Shown here piece by piece: positions 34,523 to 44,075 of a DNA stretch of 64,000 bases. The notes beneath the pieces are model-generated. The model was not told the DNA's origin. It did no database searches and saw only the letters and a list, made by a program, of their open reading frames with translations. This stretch comes from DAXETY01 sp051155755 (GTDB taxonomy: Bacteria > Desulfobacterota > Desulfobacteria > Desulfobacterales > SG8-13), in NCBI GenBank assembly GCA_051155755.1, contig DAXETY010000056.1, positions 35,816 through 99,815 of the forward strand. Reading direction: 5' to 3'. Numbering within the stretch: position 1 is the stretch's first letter; each line of letters begins with the position of its first letter. A program made the translations under genes and the position numbers.

Positions 34523-36952
34523 TCATTTGCTCGAGCGCACCCTCATGGCACAGATCAAGGTAATTGCATACGCTGCAACGGCGCCGGCCATGATGGCGGA
34601 TGTGCCCAGACTCAGCGCCGTCTGGGCCGCTGCCGTCGAAGCCAGTACCGAGGTGCAGCCGTTGGCGCTCCAGGCGTAGGTGCGTTCGGCCGGTGTGCGG
34701 ACCAGGTAGCGCATCCCCAGCGGGAAGGGCCCTCCGGCGAGCAGCGCCGCCGGTATCAACCAGGCGCCGGCGGCCAGGATCTGAACCGCGAAAGACCGAT
34801 GCAGCAGCCAGTCCAACAGGTGGGGGGTTGCCAGCCACTGGCAAAGCAGCCCCATCGTCAGCAAGGCCACCGCCGGTACCAGGTGGGCGGGTTTCAGGCG
34901 GTTGGAGAAAAATCCGCCCAGTCCGGAAAACAGCAACATCACGGTCAATACCAGAGTGAAGCTGATTACTGCATTTTCGAAGAGCAAAATATACTGCTTG
35001 ATGAAGTAAAGCTCAACGGCGATGAATCCGGCCCCGACACTTAGAAAATAAACGATGCGAACGGCGCCCGGATGCCGACCTTTGCGGCGGACCAGCAGGA
35101 CGGGGATCACCAGCAGGGCGACGGATATCAGCAGCGCTTCGAAAAACACCACCGCCACAACCAGTTCACCGGAAAGAAACATCGCATAGGGTCGGCTGCC
35201 CAGGCTGGTGTAAAGGTCGCCGATTCGGGGCCATTTCATCATGCGGTCGGGGAAGGGCCGGTCGTCGGACTGGGGCGCCACATCGAGCAGGTAATCCCGG
35301 AAAAAACCGGCCGGGTCTCCGGAACTATAGGCCGCGGACAGCCGTTGGATTTCCAGGTAATGAAACGGGCGATCGAAGACGAAGAAACGGTTGGCTTCCT
35401 GCGGCTGCATACCGTCGCGGTAAACGACGTCAAAATTGCGCTGCCGGACGAACGCGAGCAAATCGGGCGCATCGGCAATGGGTCGACGCCCCACCAGCAG
35501 TACGTAAGTATCCCAGGCCCGCAGCACGGCAATGTGGGTTTCCGGAAACGCGACATTGCGCAGTTGCAGCGCCTCGTAGGCCGACGCCCACATGCGCAGC
35601 GAGTCGGAGGGCGGCAGCAGCAGACGGCGCGACACGATCAGCACACCGTTCGGCGCCAGGCGGTCCAGATATTGCGAAAACGCATTGACGGTAAACCAGT
35701 GGTTTTGATCGAGGGCCGAAGAACCCGGAATCGACGTGCCCCAATCCTCCACATGGATGACGTCGTAGCTGGCATTGGAGCGCAGGACCTGCTGGCGCAG
35801 ACTTTGCCGTGTCAACCGGCGATCGTAATGGGCGGCCAGGATGCGCGCGGCTTTCGGGTCCGGTTCGATCCAGTCGATCCGGTCGGCACCGGCAGCCCTG
35901 GCACAGGCAAATGCCAGGCCGCCGTTGCGTGACGCCAGCAGCACCCGTGAGGGCCGTTTCGCCACAAGATAGCCGGCGAACGGCAAGGTAAAGCGGGCAA
36001 AATCGACCGATTGACCAGCGTTGTTCCGGTAAAGCACCAGTCGCTGGTCGCCGTCGCGAAAAAGGGCCCTGTCGCCCGGAATTTCACCCCGATAGGTTAA
36101 ACTCAGTCCCGGGGCGAACCGCATGTGGGGACCTTGGACCAGGTCGATGCGGCCGCGCAGCCCCGTTCGCGTGACCAGATGTTCGGTGTCGGGCAGTCGC
36201 AGGGTTTGCTGCAGGGATTTATAATCCGACGGCCGAACTTCGAACCAGGCAAGCCCGGAAAATCGGACCAGGATTGTCGCCGCCACCAACAGCAGCGCGG
36301 TTCCCGCCAAAAACGCCCCTGGCCGCCGTCCGGCGGCCGGCAGTCCCACGGCGGCCGACAGCACCAGGACCTGGGGCAGCAGGGCAGCCGCCAGGATCAA
36401 GTCCGCTTCTCCCATAACACCGAGCAGCAGGGCCGGCGCCAGGGCCCCGCATCCGGACCCGCCCATGGTTGCAAAATACAGCGTTCCGGTTTTTTCCGGT
36501 CTTGCGGCATAGGCGGTCGAAACCACTGTGCCGGTGAAAAAAAACGGCAGCGACAGGAGCAGATAGGCCGCCAGCAAGTAGATGGCTTGAATCGGCTGCA
36601 CCGGCAGGCGAAAATAATCCAGCGGCATCCGGTTCAATGCGCCAAAGGCCGCCAGCGTGCTCACTGTAAAGGCCGCCAGCAGCGCGCTCAGAGCGCCCGG
36701 GGAAGAAAGCGTCTTTTCCCAGCCTTGCCGCCGGGAGTCAAGTACGTTCAAGCCCGTACCGCTGATCGCAAAACCAAGCAGGGCGATGCTGATGACCATA
36801 AAGGACAGGTGATTCCATTGATTGATGGAAAACACCCGCGTGAGCAGCACCTCGAAGGACAGGGCCGAAAAGGAAGTCACAAACACCGCTGCAAACAGCA
36901 GGGAGGTATCGGCCGGTCTCGGACAGGTATGGTTACGGTTTTCGGAGGGCAT
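34523..36952 (-). CDS. Polytopic membrane protein with spermidine-synthase-like domain
   Basis: The 809 aa show an N-terminal membrane block (about 6-7 helices, residues 15-235), a soluble Rossmann segment (about 245-610) and a second membrane block of about 5 helices at the end. The soluble part has the beta1 loop VLLASRNGGLAFACARAAG and DWIEPDP, which resemble the aminopropyltransferase/SAM-binding fold, but the catalytic Asp and substrate motifs of true spermidine synthases are not clear. The start overlaps the end of the pcm gene by 20 bp, so the two are cotranscribed. The function is unknown; a membrane methyltransferase-like role is possible. A paralogue lies at 41961-44075. Confidence 0.75.
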   Translation of the reverse strand: MPSENRNHTCPRPADTSLLFAAVFVTSFSALSFEVLLTRVFSINQWNHLSFMVISIALLGFAISGTGLNVLDSRRQGWEKTLSSPGALSALLAAFTVSTLAAFGALNRMPLDYFRLPVQPIQAIYLLAAYLLLSLPFFFTGTVVSTAYAARPEKTGTLYFATMGGSGCGALAPALLLGVMGEADLILAAALLPQVLVLSAAVGLPAAGRRPGAFLAGTALLLVAATILVRFSGLAWFEVRPSDYKSLQQTLRLPDTEHLVTRTGLRGRIDLVQGPHMRFAPGLSLTYRGEIPGDRALFRDGDQRLVLYRNNAGQSVDFARFTLPFAGYLVAKRPSRVLLASRNGGLAFACARAAGADRIDWIEPDPKAARILAAHYDRRLTRQSLRQQVLRSNASYDVIHVEDWGTSIPGSSALDQNHWFTVNAFSQYLDRLAPNGVLIVSRRLLLPPSDSLRMWASAYEALQLRNVAFPETHIAVLRAWDTYVLLVGRRPIADAPDLLAFVRQRNFDVVYRDGMQPQEANRFFVFDRPFHYLEIQRLSAAYSSGDPAGFFRDYLLDVAPQSDDRPFPDRMMKWPRIGDLYTSLGSRPYAMFLSGELVVAVVFFEALLISVALLVIPVLLVRRKGRHPGAVRIVYFLSVGAGFIAVELYFIKQYILLFENAVISFTLVLTVMLLFSGLGGFFSNRLKPAHLVPAVALLTMGLLCQWLATPHLLDWLLHRSFAVQILAAGAWLIPAALLAGGPFPLGMRYLVRTPAERTYAWSANGCTSVLASTAAAQTALSLGTSAIMAGAVAAYAITLICAMRVRSSK

Positions 36953-37772
36953 CGCCGGTCATGGGCACAAACAGGACACCGGTGATCTGTCGCACGGTAT
37001 GACTGTCACCGTGCCGGGTCACCAGAACGAGATTTTGGTAACTGAACGGATTGCCGAGGGGCAGAACGAGACGACCGCCGTCTTTGAGCTGGGCCAGCAG
37101 CGGCGGCGGGATGTGATCGACCGCCGCGGTGATCATAATGGCGTCGAAGGGCGCGGCGGATTCCCAACCGTAATAACCGTCGGCGCGGCGGGTTTGGACC
37201 TGATCGTAGCCCAGCGACCTGAGTCTTCGGGCAGCGCCCTCGGCCAGCACCGGTTTGATTTCCACCGAATACACCTGGGGGGTGATCTCGGCCAGGACCG
37301 CGGCCTGATAGCCGGAACCGGTGCCGATCTCCAGTACCCTGGAATCGGATTGCAGCGAGAGCGCTTCGGTCATCAGGGCCACGATGTAAGGCTGCGATAT
37401 GGTCTGGCCTTCGCCGATGGGCAGCGGACGGTCCGAATAAGCCTGCGCCCGCAACCCTTCCGGCACGAACCGGTGCCGGGGGACCTTGCGCATGGATTGC
37501 AGCACGCGGGGGTCGGAGACACCGCGCGCTGCAATCTGATGCTGCACCATTTCCGCGCGCTGGGTCCCAAAATCGGAAGTTTCCCCGGCCGGGGCCGTGG
37601 TTGCGGCGGCCACCAGCAATCCCACTGTTACCATCCGCAAGCGGCGTGCATAGATTCCGCTCACCGAAGGGAATTCTCGTTTTTGCCGGAATCGCCGGTT
37701 TGCCGTGCGAATGCGTTCGGCGATTCGGGTGAATCGGTTGGAATCACGGGAAAATTTTGCGCCGGTATGCAT
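36933..37772 (-). CDS. pcm: Exported protein-L-isoaspartate O-methyltransferase-like protein
   Basis: The catalytic half (about residues 70-279) matches Pcm: QHQIAARGVSDPRVLQSM, the VPRHRFVPE segment, QTISQPYIVALMTE, the SAM motif VLEIGTGSGYQAAVLA, and AAVDHIPPPLLAQLKDGG. The enzyme methylates isoaspartyl residues to start repair of damaged proteins. Unlike the cytosolic form, it has a hydrophobic signal-like segment MVTVGLLVAAATTAPAGE around residues 47-64. The ATG at 37772 has GGGAGCG upstream; the ATG at 37634 would place the signal at the very N-terminus. Location in the envelope is inferred. Confidence 0.88.
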   Translation of the reverse strand: MHTGAKFSRDSNRFTRIAERIRTANRRFRQKREFPSVSGIYARRLRMVTVGLLVAAATTAPAGETSDFGTQRAEMVQHQIAARGVSDPRVLQSMRKVPRHRFVPEGLRAQAYSDRPLPIGEGQTISQPYIVALMTEALSLQSDSRVLEIGTGSGYQAAVLAEITPQVYSVEIKPVLAEGAARRLRSLGYDQVQTRRADGYYGWESAAPFDAIMITAAVDHIPPPLLAQLKDGGRLVLPLGNPFSYQNLVLVTRHGDSHTVRQITGVLFVPMTGDALRKP

Positions 37773-38090
37773 GTGTCGCTCCCTGGCCGGTTGCCGTCGG
37801 GTGGTCGAAACCCGGTATTTGGGGCAAGAAACCCGCAGATCATCCCGCCGTCGGCGAGACTCGGCGGAAAAGAGCCGTCTTTGAATGAACACTGATTATC
37901 CTCAATATTCTCAAAAATAATGGATTCAGTGCCGAATCTCAAGTCCCCCGGTTGCCGCCGCCGGCAATGGCCGCCCGATCGCACCCGCAAAACCGACATT
38001 TGGTTTCTGAACCCGGTTGCGCCGGGATTTGACAGCCGAGAAACCCGGAGATCTCGCCGCGGCCCTGATCCGGCGCATCGCTTGATTTCA

Positions 38091-38121
38091 TTCGGGCGGC
38101 GATCTCGACAATTGCTCCGAT
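38091..38121 (+). repeat. Half-element remnant of the palindromic MITE
   Basis: GGCGGCGATCTCGACAATTG matches the right arm of the element at 25587-25695 with few differences. The rest of the palindrome is absent. Confidence 0.5.
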
Positions 38122-38194
38122 TCGGTGTAAGATATATTTTTTTGAATAAAGCGGTCAGCCTTGGGAACCAACCAAGGATTCAGACAGCGAAATC

Positions 38195-38216
38195 GAGCGG
38201 TTTCACTTTTCAAAAG
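38195..38216 (+). repeat. Diverged copy of the dispersed GAGCGTTTCAAATTTT repeat
   Basis: GAGCGGTTTCACTTTTCAAA ends immediately before the AAGGATG ribosome binding site of the first bactofilin. Confidence 0.5.
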
Positions 38217-38229
38217 TAAGGATGCAGCG

Positions 38230-38625
38230 ATGGCTTGGTTTAAAAAGGCGAAAACCGATCGGCAGTCACCCGAACCCCGCCCCCCCCAGGAATCCGGAAT
38301 TGCGGTATCGACGAATACCACTCACCTCGGACCGGGGCTGCGCATTCGCGGCAACGTCGCCGGCAAAGATCCCATTCGGATCGAAGGCCGGCTCGAAGGG
38401 GATATTCTGCTGGAATCCGAGCTGGTGATTCTTCCGGCAGCCCGGCTGCAGGGAAATCTAAAGGCCCCCCGGATGACGGTCGGCGGCACGGTGGAAGGCG
38501 AGATCGAATCTTCGGGCAATCTGCACATTCAAGGCAGTGCCGTCATTTCGGGCAATATCCGCACGCCGAAGCTGAAAATCGGGGAGGGCGCCGTGATCAA
38601 CGGCCGGATTTCGATGGATTCCTGA
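38230..38625 (+). CDS. Bactofilin family protein (first of tandem pair)
   Basis: The 131-aa bactofilin has a short basic, Pro-rich N-terminus and a right-handed beta-helix core of repeating strands (GLRIRGNVAG, PIRIEGRLEGDIL, GGTVEGEIES, SGNLHIQGSAVISGNI). Bactofilins polymerise without nucleotides into membrane-associated filaments that place cell-wall enzymes. The ATG at 38230 follows AAGGATG. The second bactofilin starts 60 bp downstream, and a peptidase gene follows, suggesting a shared role in envelope shape. Confidence 0.93.
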   Translation: MAWFKKAKTDRQSPEPRPPQESGIAVSTNTTHLGPGLRIRGNVAGKDPIRIEGRLEGDILLESELVILPAARLQGNLKAPRMTVGGTVEGEIESSGNLHIQGSAVISGNIRTPKLKIGEGAVINGRISMDS

Positions 38626-38685
38626 CAGAGTCATCGTATTCATCGAACCGTTTCACATTTCATTTGTTTTTCAGGTAGATCGACT

Positions 38686-39150
38686 ATGAATGAAAAGACA
38701 GCCGGCAGCGGCCGGACATCGGTGGTCAGTGAACAGGTGGTACTGGAAGGCGAAATCCACGGCGAGGAAAACCTGCATGTTTTTGGGCGAATCCGCGGAG
38801 CGATTCGGATCGACGGCGACGTTCTGGTCGGCAGAACCGGAGTTGTGGAGGCCGACGTCGAGGCGGCCAACATTACGGTCGAAGGTACCATCCGCGGTAA
38901 CGTGCTGGCAAGGGAGCACCTGGAGATTCAGTCCAGCGGCACCATGATCGGAGACATTGCCGCTCGTTCGATCGACATCAAGGAAGGCTCCTCCTTCGAG
39001 GGCCGCTCCCGCATGCTTCGGCAGCCTGCATCTCAGCCATCCGTTGCCCAACCGCCAACAGCGGCCGAGCCACCGGAGCAATCCAAGACCGCCGCTTCCG
39101 AAGTACCGGAAGAAACACCGCCCAAAAGTGAAGCCGGCGGTGAGGCCTGA
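38686..39150 (+). CDS. Bactofilin family protein (second of tandem pair)
   Basis: The 154 aa have the same beta-helix core (EGEIHGEENLHVFGRIRG, EADVEAANITVEGTIRGNV, ESSGTMIGDI-like turns) followed by a 45-residue Pro/Glu/Ala-rich disordered tail. The long C-terminal tail is missing from the first copy, so the two may coassemble or recruit different partners. Confidence 0.93.
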   Translation: MNEKTAGSGRTSVVSEQVVLEGEIHGEENLHVFGRIRGAIRIDGDVLVGRTGVVEADVEAANITVEGTIRGNVLAREHLEIQSSGTMIGDIAARSIDIKEGSSFEGRSRMLRQPASQPSVAQPPTAAEPPEQSKTAASEVPEETPPKSEAGGEA

Positions 39151-39194
39151 TCCCGGCCTCCGACACCGAACCGATCCCTGCGCCCGACGACTCC

Positions 39195-40100
39195 ATGCGC
39201 CTGGCACTCACGATCCTGATTTGCTGGCTGTTTGCAGCGGTTCCGGCAGCCGAAGGTTTCGAACCGGCCGTCGTGCAAACCCTGGATACCGGGCAGGTAG
39301 TCCTTCAGTTTGAAGAAGACCTGCAGCCGGCGGCCGCAGAATTGTCCGGCATTTACGCCACAGCGCGCCGCGTCCTGATGCAGCGCTTCGGCTGGCCCCT
39401 GGATTTCAAACCAACCCTGGTAATGGTCGGCAGTTCGGAACGCTTTCGGCAGTCGGCCGGCAGTGCCCTGTTTGCCGCCTATGCCGTTCCGGCCCGAAAT
39501 CTGATCGTACTCGACTATCGTCGTCTGAGCGCCGATCCCGGACGCCTGGAGGCAGTCACCAAGCACGAACTGGTGCACCTGCTGTTGCACCACCACATCG
39601 ATGCGGCCGTCTTGCCGCGCTGGCTGGACGAAGGCGTGGCCCAGTGGATCAGCGAAGGCATCGGGGAACTGTTGGTGCGGCCCCCTCCCGGCCTGCTGGA
39701 AAAGGCCGTACTGTCGGGAAACCACCTGTCGCTGGCGCGTCTGGAGCGCAGGTTCCCCTCCGAACGCGACGCGATGTTGCTGGCCTACGAACAAAGCCGC
39801 AGCCTCGTCCAGTTCATTGCCGAACATCACGGCGATGCGTCGGTCTTCGAGGTCCTGGAACAGATGCGGCAGGGCAGTGACGTCGATGCCGCTCTGCAGG
39901 CGGTGCTGTCTATGGACAGCCGGCAGCTTGAAAAACGCTGGCTGCAGGCGCAGCAAAAGCCCTCGCCCTGGTTGACTTTCCTGGCCCGGAACATCTACTC
40001 GATCCTGTTTCTATTCGGGGCCTTGCTGACGCTGGTCGGGTTTGTGCGGTTTTTGATCCGGAAGCGCAATTACCGCGACGAGGACGACGAATTCGATTGA
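39195..40100 (+). CDS. Secreted, membrane-anchored zinc metallopeptidase of the MA clan (gluzincin)
   Basis: The 301 aa have an N-terminal signal peptide (residues 1-19, LFAAVPAAEG), a peptidase domain with the zinc motif HELVH near residues 125-130 and the third ligand Glu in WLDEGVAQW about 20 residues later, and a C-terminal transmembrane helix (about 265-288) with a short acidic cytoplasmic tail. This is the peptidase MA-like (PF13485) arrangement. The catalytic domain would face the periplasm. It is 44 bp downstream of the second bactofilin, so a role in envelope processing at bactofilin sites is a reasonable inference. Confidence 0.87.
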   Translation: MRLALTILICWLFAAVPAAEGFEPAVVQTLDTGQVVLQFEEDLQPAAAELSGIYATARRVLMQRFGWPLDFKPTLVMVGSSERFRQSAGSALFAAYAVPARNLIVLDYRRLSADPGRLEAVTKHELVHLLLHHHIDAAVLPRWLDEGVAQWISEGIGELLVRPPPGLLEKAVLSGNHLSLARLERRFPSERDAMLLAYEQSRSLVQFIAEHHGDASVFEVLEQMRQGSDVDAALQAVLSMDSRQLEKRWLQAQQKPSPWLTFLARNIYSILFLFGALLTLVGFVRFLIRKRNYRDEDDEFD

Positions 40101-40108
40101 ATCCGCCT

Positions 40109-40525
40109 CTAGTGCCTTTCGGACCGGGTCGATGGTACCGGACGGCGATCGCCGGCCATGTATCGAACCACGTCCACCATGTCGATCACCAGGCAGACCG
40201 CATTCACGATGATCACTGCCAGCATCCAGACGCGCAGGCTCCCGGTGGGCGTTGTTTGCAGGTATCGGTACACCAGCCAGGGCAGCAGCAGCAGCCACTG
40301 GAAGTGACCGATACCCAGCAGGCGAATCCATCCTCGGCGCCGGTGCAGCGGGATCATGACCGCGGCCGCCAGGGCGTAACAAGCCAGAGTGGCCCAGGCC
40401 TCCGGGCGGTGGAGAAAAAACAGCGGTGCCAGCAGGTTGAGGACCGACAGTAATGCGAACCATATGCGCCAGCCCACCGAAAACCGGCGGGCGTCCTGAA
40501 TGAAGCTGTTAGATCCCACAATCAC
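40109..40525 (-). CDS. Small polytopic membrane protein of unknown function
   Basis: The 138 aa contain four predicted membrane helices (about residues 20-38, 45-60, 72-87, 100-125) separated by Arg-rich loops, with a basic C-terminus. No family is recognised. It is convergent with the MA peptidase gene. The frame is supported by the hydrophobic periodicity rather than by homology. Confidence 0.7.
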   Translation of the reverse strand: MIVGSNSFIQDARRFSVGWRIWFALLSVLNLLAPLFFLHRPEAWATLACYALAAAVMIPLHRRRGWIRLLGIGHFQWLLLLPWLVYRYLQTTPTGSLRVWMLAVIIVNAVCLVIDMVDVVRYMAGDRRPVPSTRSERH

Positions 40526-40828
40526 TCCCTTCCGGCAACTGGATCCGAGTTGTGATTCCCCCGAAGCAGACCTTGTCTCAATTCGTCATTCCGGCCGGCA
40601 CGGTGGCCGGCCTTACGGACCTCCGGTTGCGCTGAATGCTGTCGCAGGGGCGGATCACCGTACCCGCCCCTTGCCGATACAAAGCGCCTTGCCCGTTCGT
40701 TCGCCGAGAAGCGGTATGTCAACATACCGGAAACGTAACCCAAGCTGGGTAAAACTGGGCGCAATTCAGCATCCGTTCAATGGGGGATGGCCTGTATTTG
40801 ACGGCGAGCGTGGTGCGGCCGCTGCAGA
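40526..40828. other. Hairpin-rich intergenic region
   Basis: No gene is seen. Three hairpins stand out: GGCCGGC-acggt-GGCCGGCC near 40592-40610, GGGGCGG/CCGCCCC near 40645-40670, and CGGTATG-TCAA-CATACCG near 40711-40730. It separates the divergently oriented regulation of the membrane protein and the 3' end of amrS. Confidence 0.4.
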
Positions 40829-41992
40829 TCAGGCGGTCCAGACACCGGGGATGCGGGTGTTGCAGAACCGGCAGCGGTTGCCGACCAGATGATACTCGGG
40901 GATGTTGTATCCGGTGCGCACCACGATCCGCTGGCCGCATTGGTGGCAGTAGGTGTGGTTGGCCTCGTGACCGGGCACGTTGCCGATGTAAACGTATCGG
41001 ATTCCGGCTTTCAGGGCGATCCGGCGAAACTGCTCCAGGGTGCTGACAGGGGTCGGGGGCAGCCGGTCGAGTTTGTAGCGCGGGAAAAAACGCAGAAAAT
41101 GCAGGGGGTGGTCCGGACCCAGATGGGGCAGGATCCAGTCGCACATGTTTTTGACCAGGTCCGGGTCGTCGACGTAACCGGGGACCACCAGGTTGGTCAT
41201 CTCGAAGTGCACGCCCTGTTCATGAAGGGTGACAAAAGTGTCGAGCACCGGCTGCAGACGGCCGCCGTTGAGTTTCCGGTAAATGGCATCGCTGTATGCC
41301 TTCAAATTGATGTTGGCCGCATCGATGTAGCGGCACAGCTCCAGCAGGGGCGGCTGATTGATGTAGCCGTTGGAAATCAGCAGGTTGTCGATACCCGCCG
41401 TGCGGGCCAGCCGGGCGGTTTCGTACATGTATTCGAAAAAGGTAATCGGCTCCGAGTAGGTGTAGGCGATCGATTGCGCGCCGGCCTTTTGGGCCGTTTC
41501 AACGGCCTGCTCCGGAAACATTTCGATGTGGCGCACTTCGTGGGGTTTGGCCTGCGAAATCTCGTAGTTCTGGCAGTTGAGGCAGCGGAAATTGCAGCCG
41601 GCCACGGCAATCGAAAAGGCGGCGGTGCGGGGTTTGAAGTGAAACAGCGGCTTTTTCTCTACCGGATCGAGGTGCGCGGCGCAGGGATTGCCGTAAGCCA
41701 GACTGTAAAGGGTTCCGCCGATGTTGACCTTCGAGCGGCAGACGCTGCGGTCCCCCGGAGACAGAATGCAGGTGTTCGGGCAGATTCCGCACACCACCCG
41801 TCCGTTTTCCAGTCTTTTGTAGCGGAACGCCTCCCGGGACCACTTTCCGGGAACATCCGGGGCATCATGGCGGAACACCGTGCCGCGGACGTCCTCGGCG
41901 TCGGTCTTTCCGAATGAAAGAAACGCGCATGCCGGTCCGGCGGTACAAAGCCAGGCGGCACTACTGTAGAGGAAACAACGGCGAGTGAGCAC
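40829..41992 (-). CDS. amrS: AmmeMemoRadiSam system radical SAM enzyme with Tat signal
   Basis: The 387 aa begin with a twin-arginine signal, TRRCFLYSSAAW, followed by an Ala/Leu-rich segment and a possible cleavage near residue 24. The radical SAM core has the canonical Cx3CxxC (CNFRCLNC), preceded by a CGICPNTC cluster-like segment and followed by a C-terminal zinc-ribbon-like YCHQCG ... CRFCNTRIPG. This is the AmrS subgroup, which co-occurs with Memo and AMMECR1 homologues; the reaction is unknown. A Tat signal would place an iron-sulfur radical enzyme in the periplasm, which is unusual because the reductant and SAM are cytosolic. The gene overlaps the membrane-protein gene by 32 bp. Confidence 0.93.
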   Translation of the reverse strand: MLTRRCFLYSSAAWLCTAGPACAFLSFGKTDAEDVRGTVFRHDAPDVPGKWSREAFRYKRLENGRVVCGICPNTCILSPGDRSVCRSKVNIGGTLYSLAYGNPCAAHLDPVEKKPLFHFKPRTAAFSIAVAGCNFRCLNCQNYEISQAKPHEVRHIEMFPEQAVETAQKAGAQSIAYTYSEPITFFEYMYETARLARTAGIDNLLISNGYINQPPLLELCRYIDAANINLKAYSDAIYRKLNGGRLQPVLDTFVTLHEQGVHFEMTNLVVPGYVDDPDLVKNMCDWILPHLGPDHPLHFLRFFPRYKLDRLPPTPVSTLEQFRRIALKAGIRYVYIGNVPGHEANHTYCHQCGQRIVVRTGYNIPEYHLVGNRCRFCNTRIPGVWTA

Positions 41993-44075
41993 GCAGCCCC
42001 CCGATGATGATCATGCTGGCGATTTTCGGAACGATCAGCACCGCGGCCGCCGGGAGCAGGCCGAAGTAGGGGATCAGCACCAGGCTGGTGAACAGGGTGC
42101 CGGCTGCCGCGCCCATCAGGTCGGCGGAAAAAAAGCGCGTGGCGGCCGCCCCGCGGTCTTTTTGGAGGCCTAAGGCCAGCGGAAACTGGAATCCGCACAA
42201 CAGGGAAACCGCAAAGCCGAAGGCCAGGAAAAAAGACAGCGGCAGACGATGTCCGACGGCGGCCACCGCAATCATAAAAGCCGCCATCAATCCGACCAAC
42301 AGCAGGTCGGTGACCAGCAGACGCCGCCGGCGTTGTTTCATGCGCCGGCCCAGCAGGGCCCCGGGCAACAGGCCGGCCAGGTACACGGTGACGATCACTC
42401 CGATTTGGAAATAAATATATCCGAAAAAGATCTGGAAGGCAAACACCACCAGGATCTCACTTCCCATGGTCAGACACCCGGTGGAAAACAGCAGGTATTC
42501 CTCCCGGCTGCAGCGCACCAGGTACACCAGACACAGCAATGCCAGCACCAGAATGAACCCCGCCGGTGAGGTGCCGAACTTGGCAAACCATTGCTGGAAC
42601 ATGATTTGCATCAGATGCGGGTCGGTGTCGGTGTTGCGGGGCTCGTCGGCGATGATCAGGTCATTGAGGTCTTTGATGCGGGCGGCGGACAGATTGCCAT
42701 AGAAAAAGCCCTGGATGTAATCCGTCTGGATGCCGCGGGCGGCCAGAAGCGCCGGAATGTCCGGATCGACAGCCTGTTGGCGGCACAGAAAAAAGATTCG
42801 CTGCCCGGGCAGCAGGACCACGTTGCGAAACACCTCGGCAGCGGTGTTGTACAAAGACGAGACCTTGCGGCGCTGCGGTTCGGCCAGGTAGTTCTCATAG
42901 CCTTCCACCGCGAAGCTCAGGATGCCACCGGGATTCAGGCGGGCGTCGGCGAGACGGAAAAACGATTCGGTAAAAAAACGGTTGGTCTGAAAGGTTTCCG
43001 GCTCCGGCAGGTTTACCAGGATGGCGTCGTAGGTTTTGTCGGTTTGCGCCAAATAGGCTCGGCCGTCGCGGTGGATCACCTGCAGACCCTCGATGGGTGT
43101 CACCAGTCCGAATTGAAACAGCACCTCGGTGACGGCCGGGTTCAGCTCTACGTAGTCCACCGCCCGGGGCCGGTGCTTGCGCAGCTCCTCCATGAGCCCG
43201 CCCTCGGTGGAAATCAGCAGCACCCGGGCAGGGGAGGCCAGCTGCGCCATGGGATAGTGGACGATCTCTTCGGCCATCATCTGGTTGCGGCTGCTGAACA
43301 AGGGTACCCCGTCTTCGAACAGGGTGAACTCGCCTTGATCCTGTAAAATCGTAATGCGCCCGTAAAGGGATTCGCGGTAGGCGGCCAGGGCGCCCTCTTC
43401 GGGCGCCAGCGAGGGTTTTTCTCCTGCCACGGCGACCACCAGCGCCAGCAGCACGGCCGCAGCGCCGGCCGCCACGCCGATTCTTCGGCGGTCTTTGAAC
43501 GCCAGGACCACGGCGGAAGCCGCCAGCAGGCTGTTGACGACCAACAGGGCCTGCAGGGGGGTCAGAAAAAACACCAGGAAGAAAGAGAACAGGGCGCCGC
43601 CGGTAACATCGCCAATGTTGTCCAGCACATAAATGCGCACGGCCGGATAATCCGGTGTCATGCGGCGCAGCACGTACAGGCTGTAGGGCAGGGCAAAGCC
43701 CAGCACCAGGCAGTAGGGTGCCGCGGCGGCGGCCACAAAGACCAGGGTGGGATAAAAACCGACCGAGACGCCGTGGGTGAAGAACACATCGCGTCCCCAA
43801 CGCATGGCCGGGATCAACAGCGAGGGCAGGAGCGCCAGGTACAGGCTGATCCAGGCCAGGCAGTTGACCGAGGGGCGGCCGCGATCGACGAACAACGCCA
43901 ATCGCGTGCCGATACCGCCGAGCACCAGCCAGGCGAACAGAATCAGGGCAATGACAATTTCATTGCCCTGAAACTGGGTCAACAATTCGCGGATGATCAG
44001 CAGCTGGACGGTGATCGAGGCGACACCGGTGCACAGCACCACTGCCGCGACGGCCGTTTCCCGGGAAATCTTCAT
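41961..44075 (-). CDS. Polytopic membrane protein with spermidine-synthase-like domain, in the AmmeMemoRadiSam cluster
   Basis: The 704 aa from ATG 44075 (GAGGATC upstream) show about 7 N-terminal membrane helices (residues 8-220), a soluble segment (about 230-500) and about 5-6 C-terminal helices. The soluble part resembles the spermidine synthase fold: GEFTLFEDGVPLFSSRNQ, EEIVHYPMAQL, VLLISTEGGL, YVELNPAVTE and ILVNLPEPETFQTNRFFT. SAM or decarboxylated SAM binding is plausible; the catalytic activity is unproven. Its position between amrS and the amrB-amrA fusion with a 32-bp overlap with amrS suggests joint action at the membrane. Confidence 0.82.
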   Translation of the reverse strand: MKISRETAVAAVVLCTGVASITVQLLIIRELLTQFQGNEIVIALILFAWLVLGGIGTRLALFVDRGRPSVNCLAWISLYLALLPSLLIPAMRWGRDVFFTHGVSVGFYPTLVFVAAAAAPYCLVLGFALPYSLYVLRRMTPDYPAVRIYVLDNIGDVTGGALFSFFLVFFLTPLQALLVVNSLLAASAVVLAFKDRRRIGVAAGAAAVLLALVVAVAGEKPSLAPEEGALAAYRESLYGRITILQDQGEFTLFEDGVPLFSSRNQMMAEEIVHYPMAQLASPARVLLISTEGGLMEELRKHRPRAVDYVELNPAVTEVLFQFGLVTPIEGLQVIHRDGRAYLAQTDKTYDAILVNLPEPETFQTNRFFTESFFRLADARLNPGGILSFAVEGYENYLAEPQRRKVSSLYNTAAEVFRNVVLLPGQRIFFLCRQQAVDPDIPALLAARGIQTDYIQGFFYGNLSAARIKDLNDLIIADEPRNTDTDPHLMQIMFQQWFAKFGTSPAGFILVLALLCLVYLVRCSREEYLLFSTGCLTMGSEILVVFAFQIFFGYIYFQIGVIVTVYLAGLLPGALLGRRMKQRRRRLLVTDLLLVGLMAAFMIAVAAVGHRLPLSFFLAFGFAVSLLCGFQFPLALGLQKDRGAAATRFFSADLMGAAAGTLFTSLVLIPYFGLLPAAAVLIVPKIASMIIIGGLRAHSPLFPLQ

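Larger units (their letters stand above)
37773..38229. other. Intergenic region between pcm and bactofilin genes
   Basis: No gene is recognised. It holds a half-copy of the palindromic MITE (38091-38121) and a copy of the 20-bp repeat at 38195-38216 abutting the bactofilin ribosome binding site. TTGCTC and TATTTT near 38112-38140 are a weak promoter candidate for the bactofilin genes. Confidence 0.4.
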
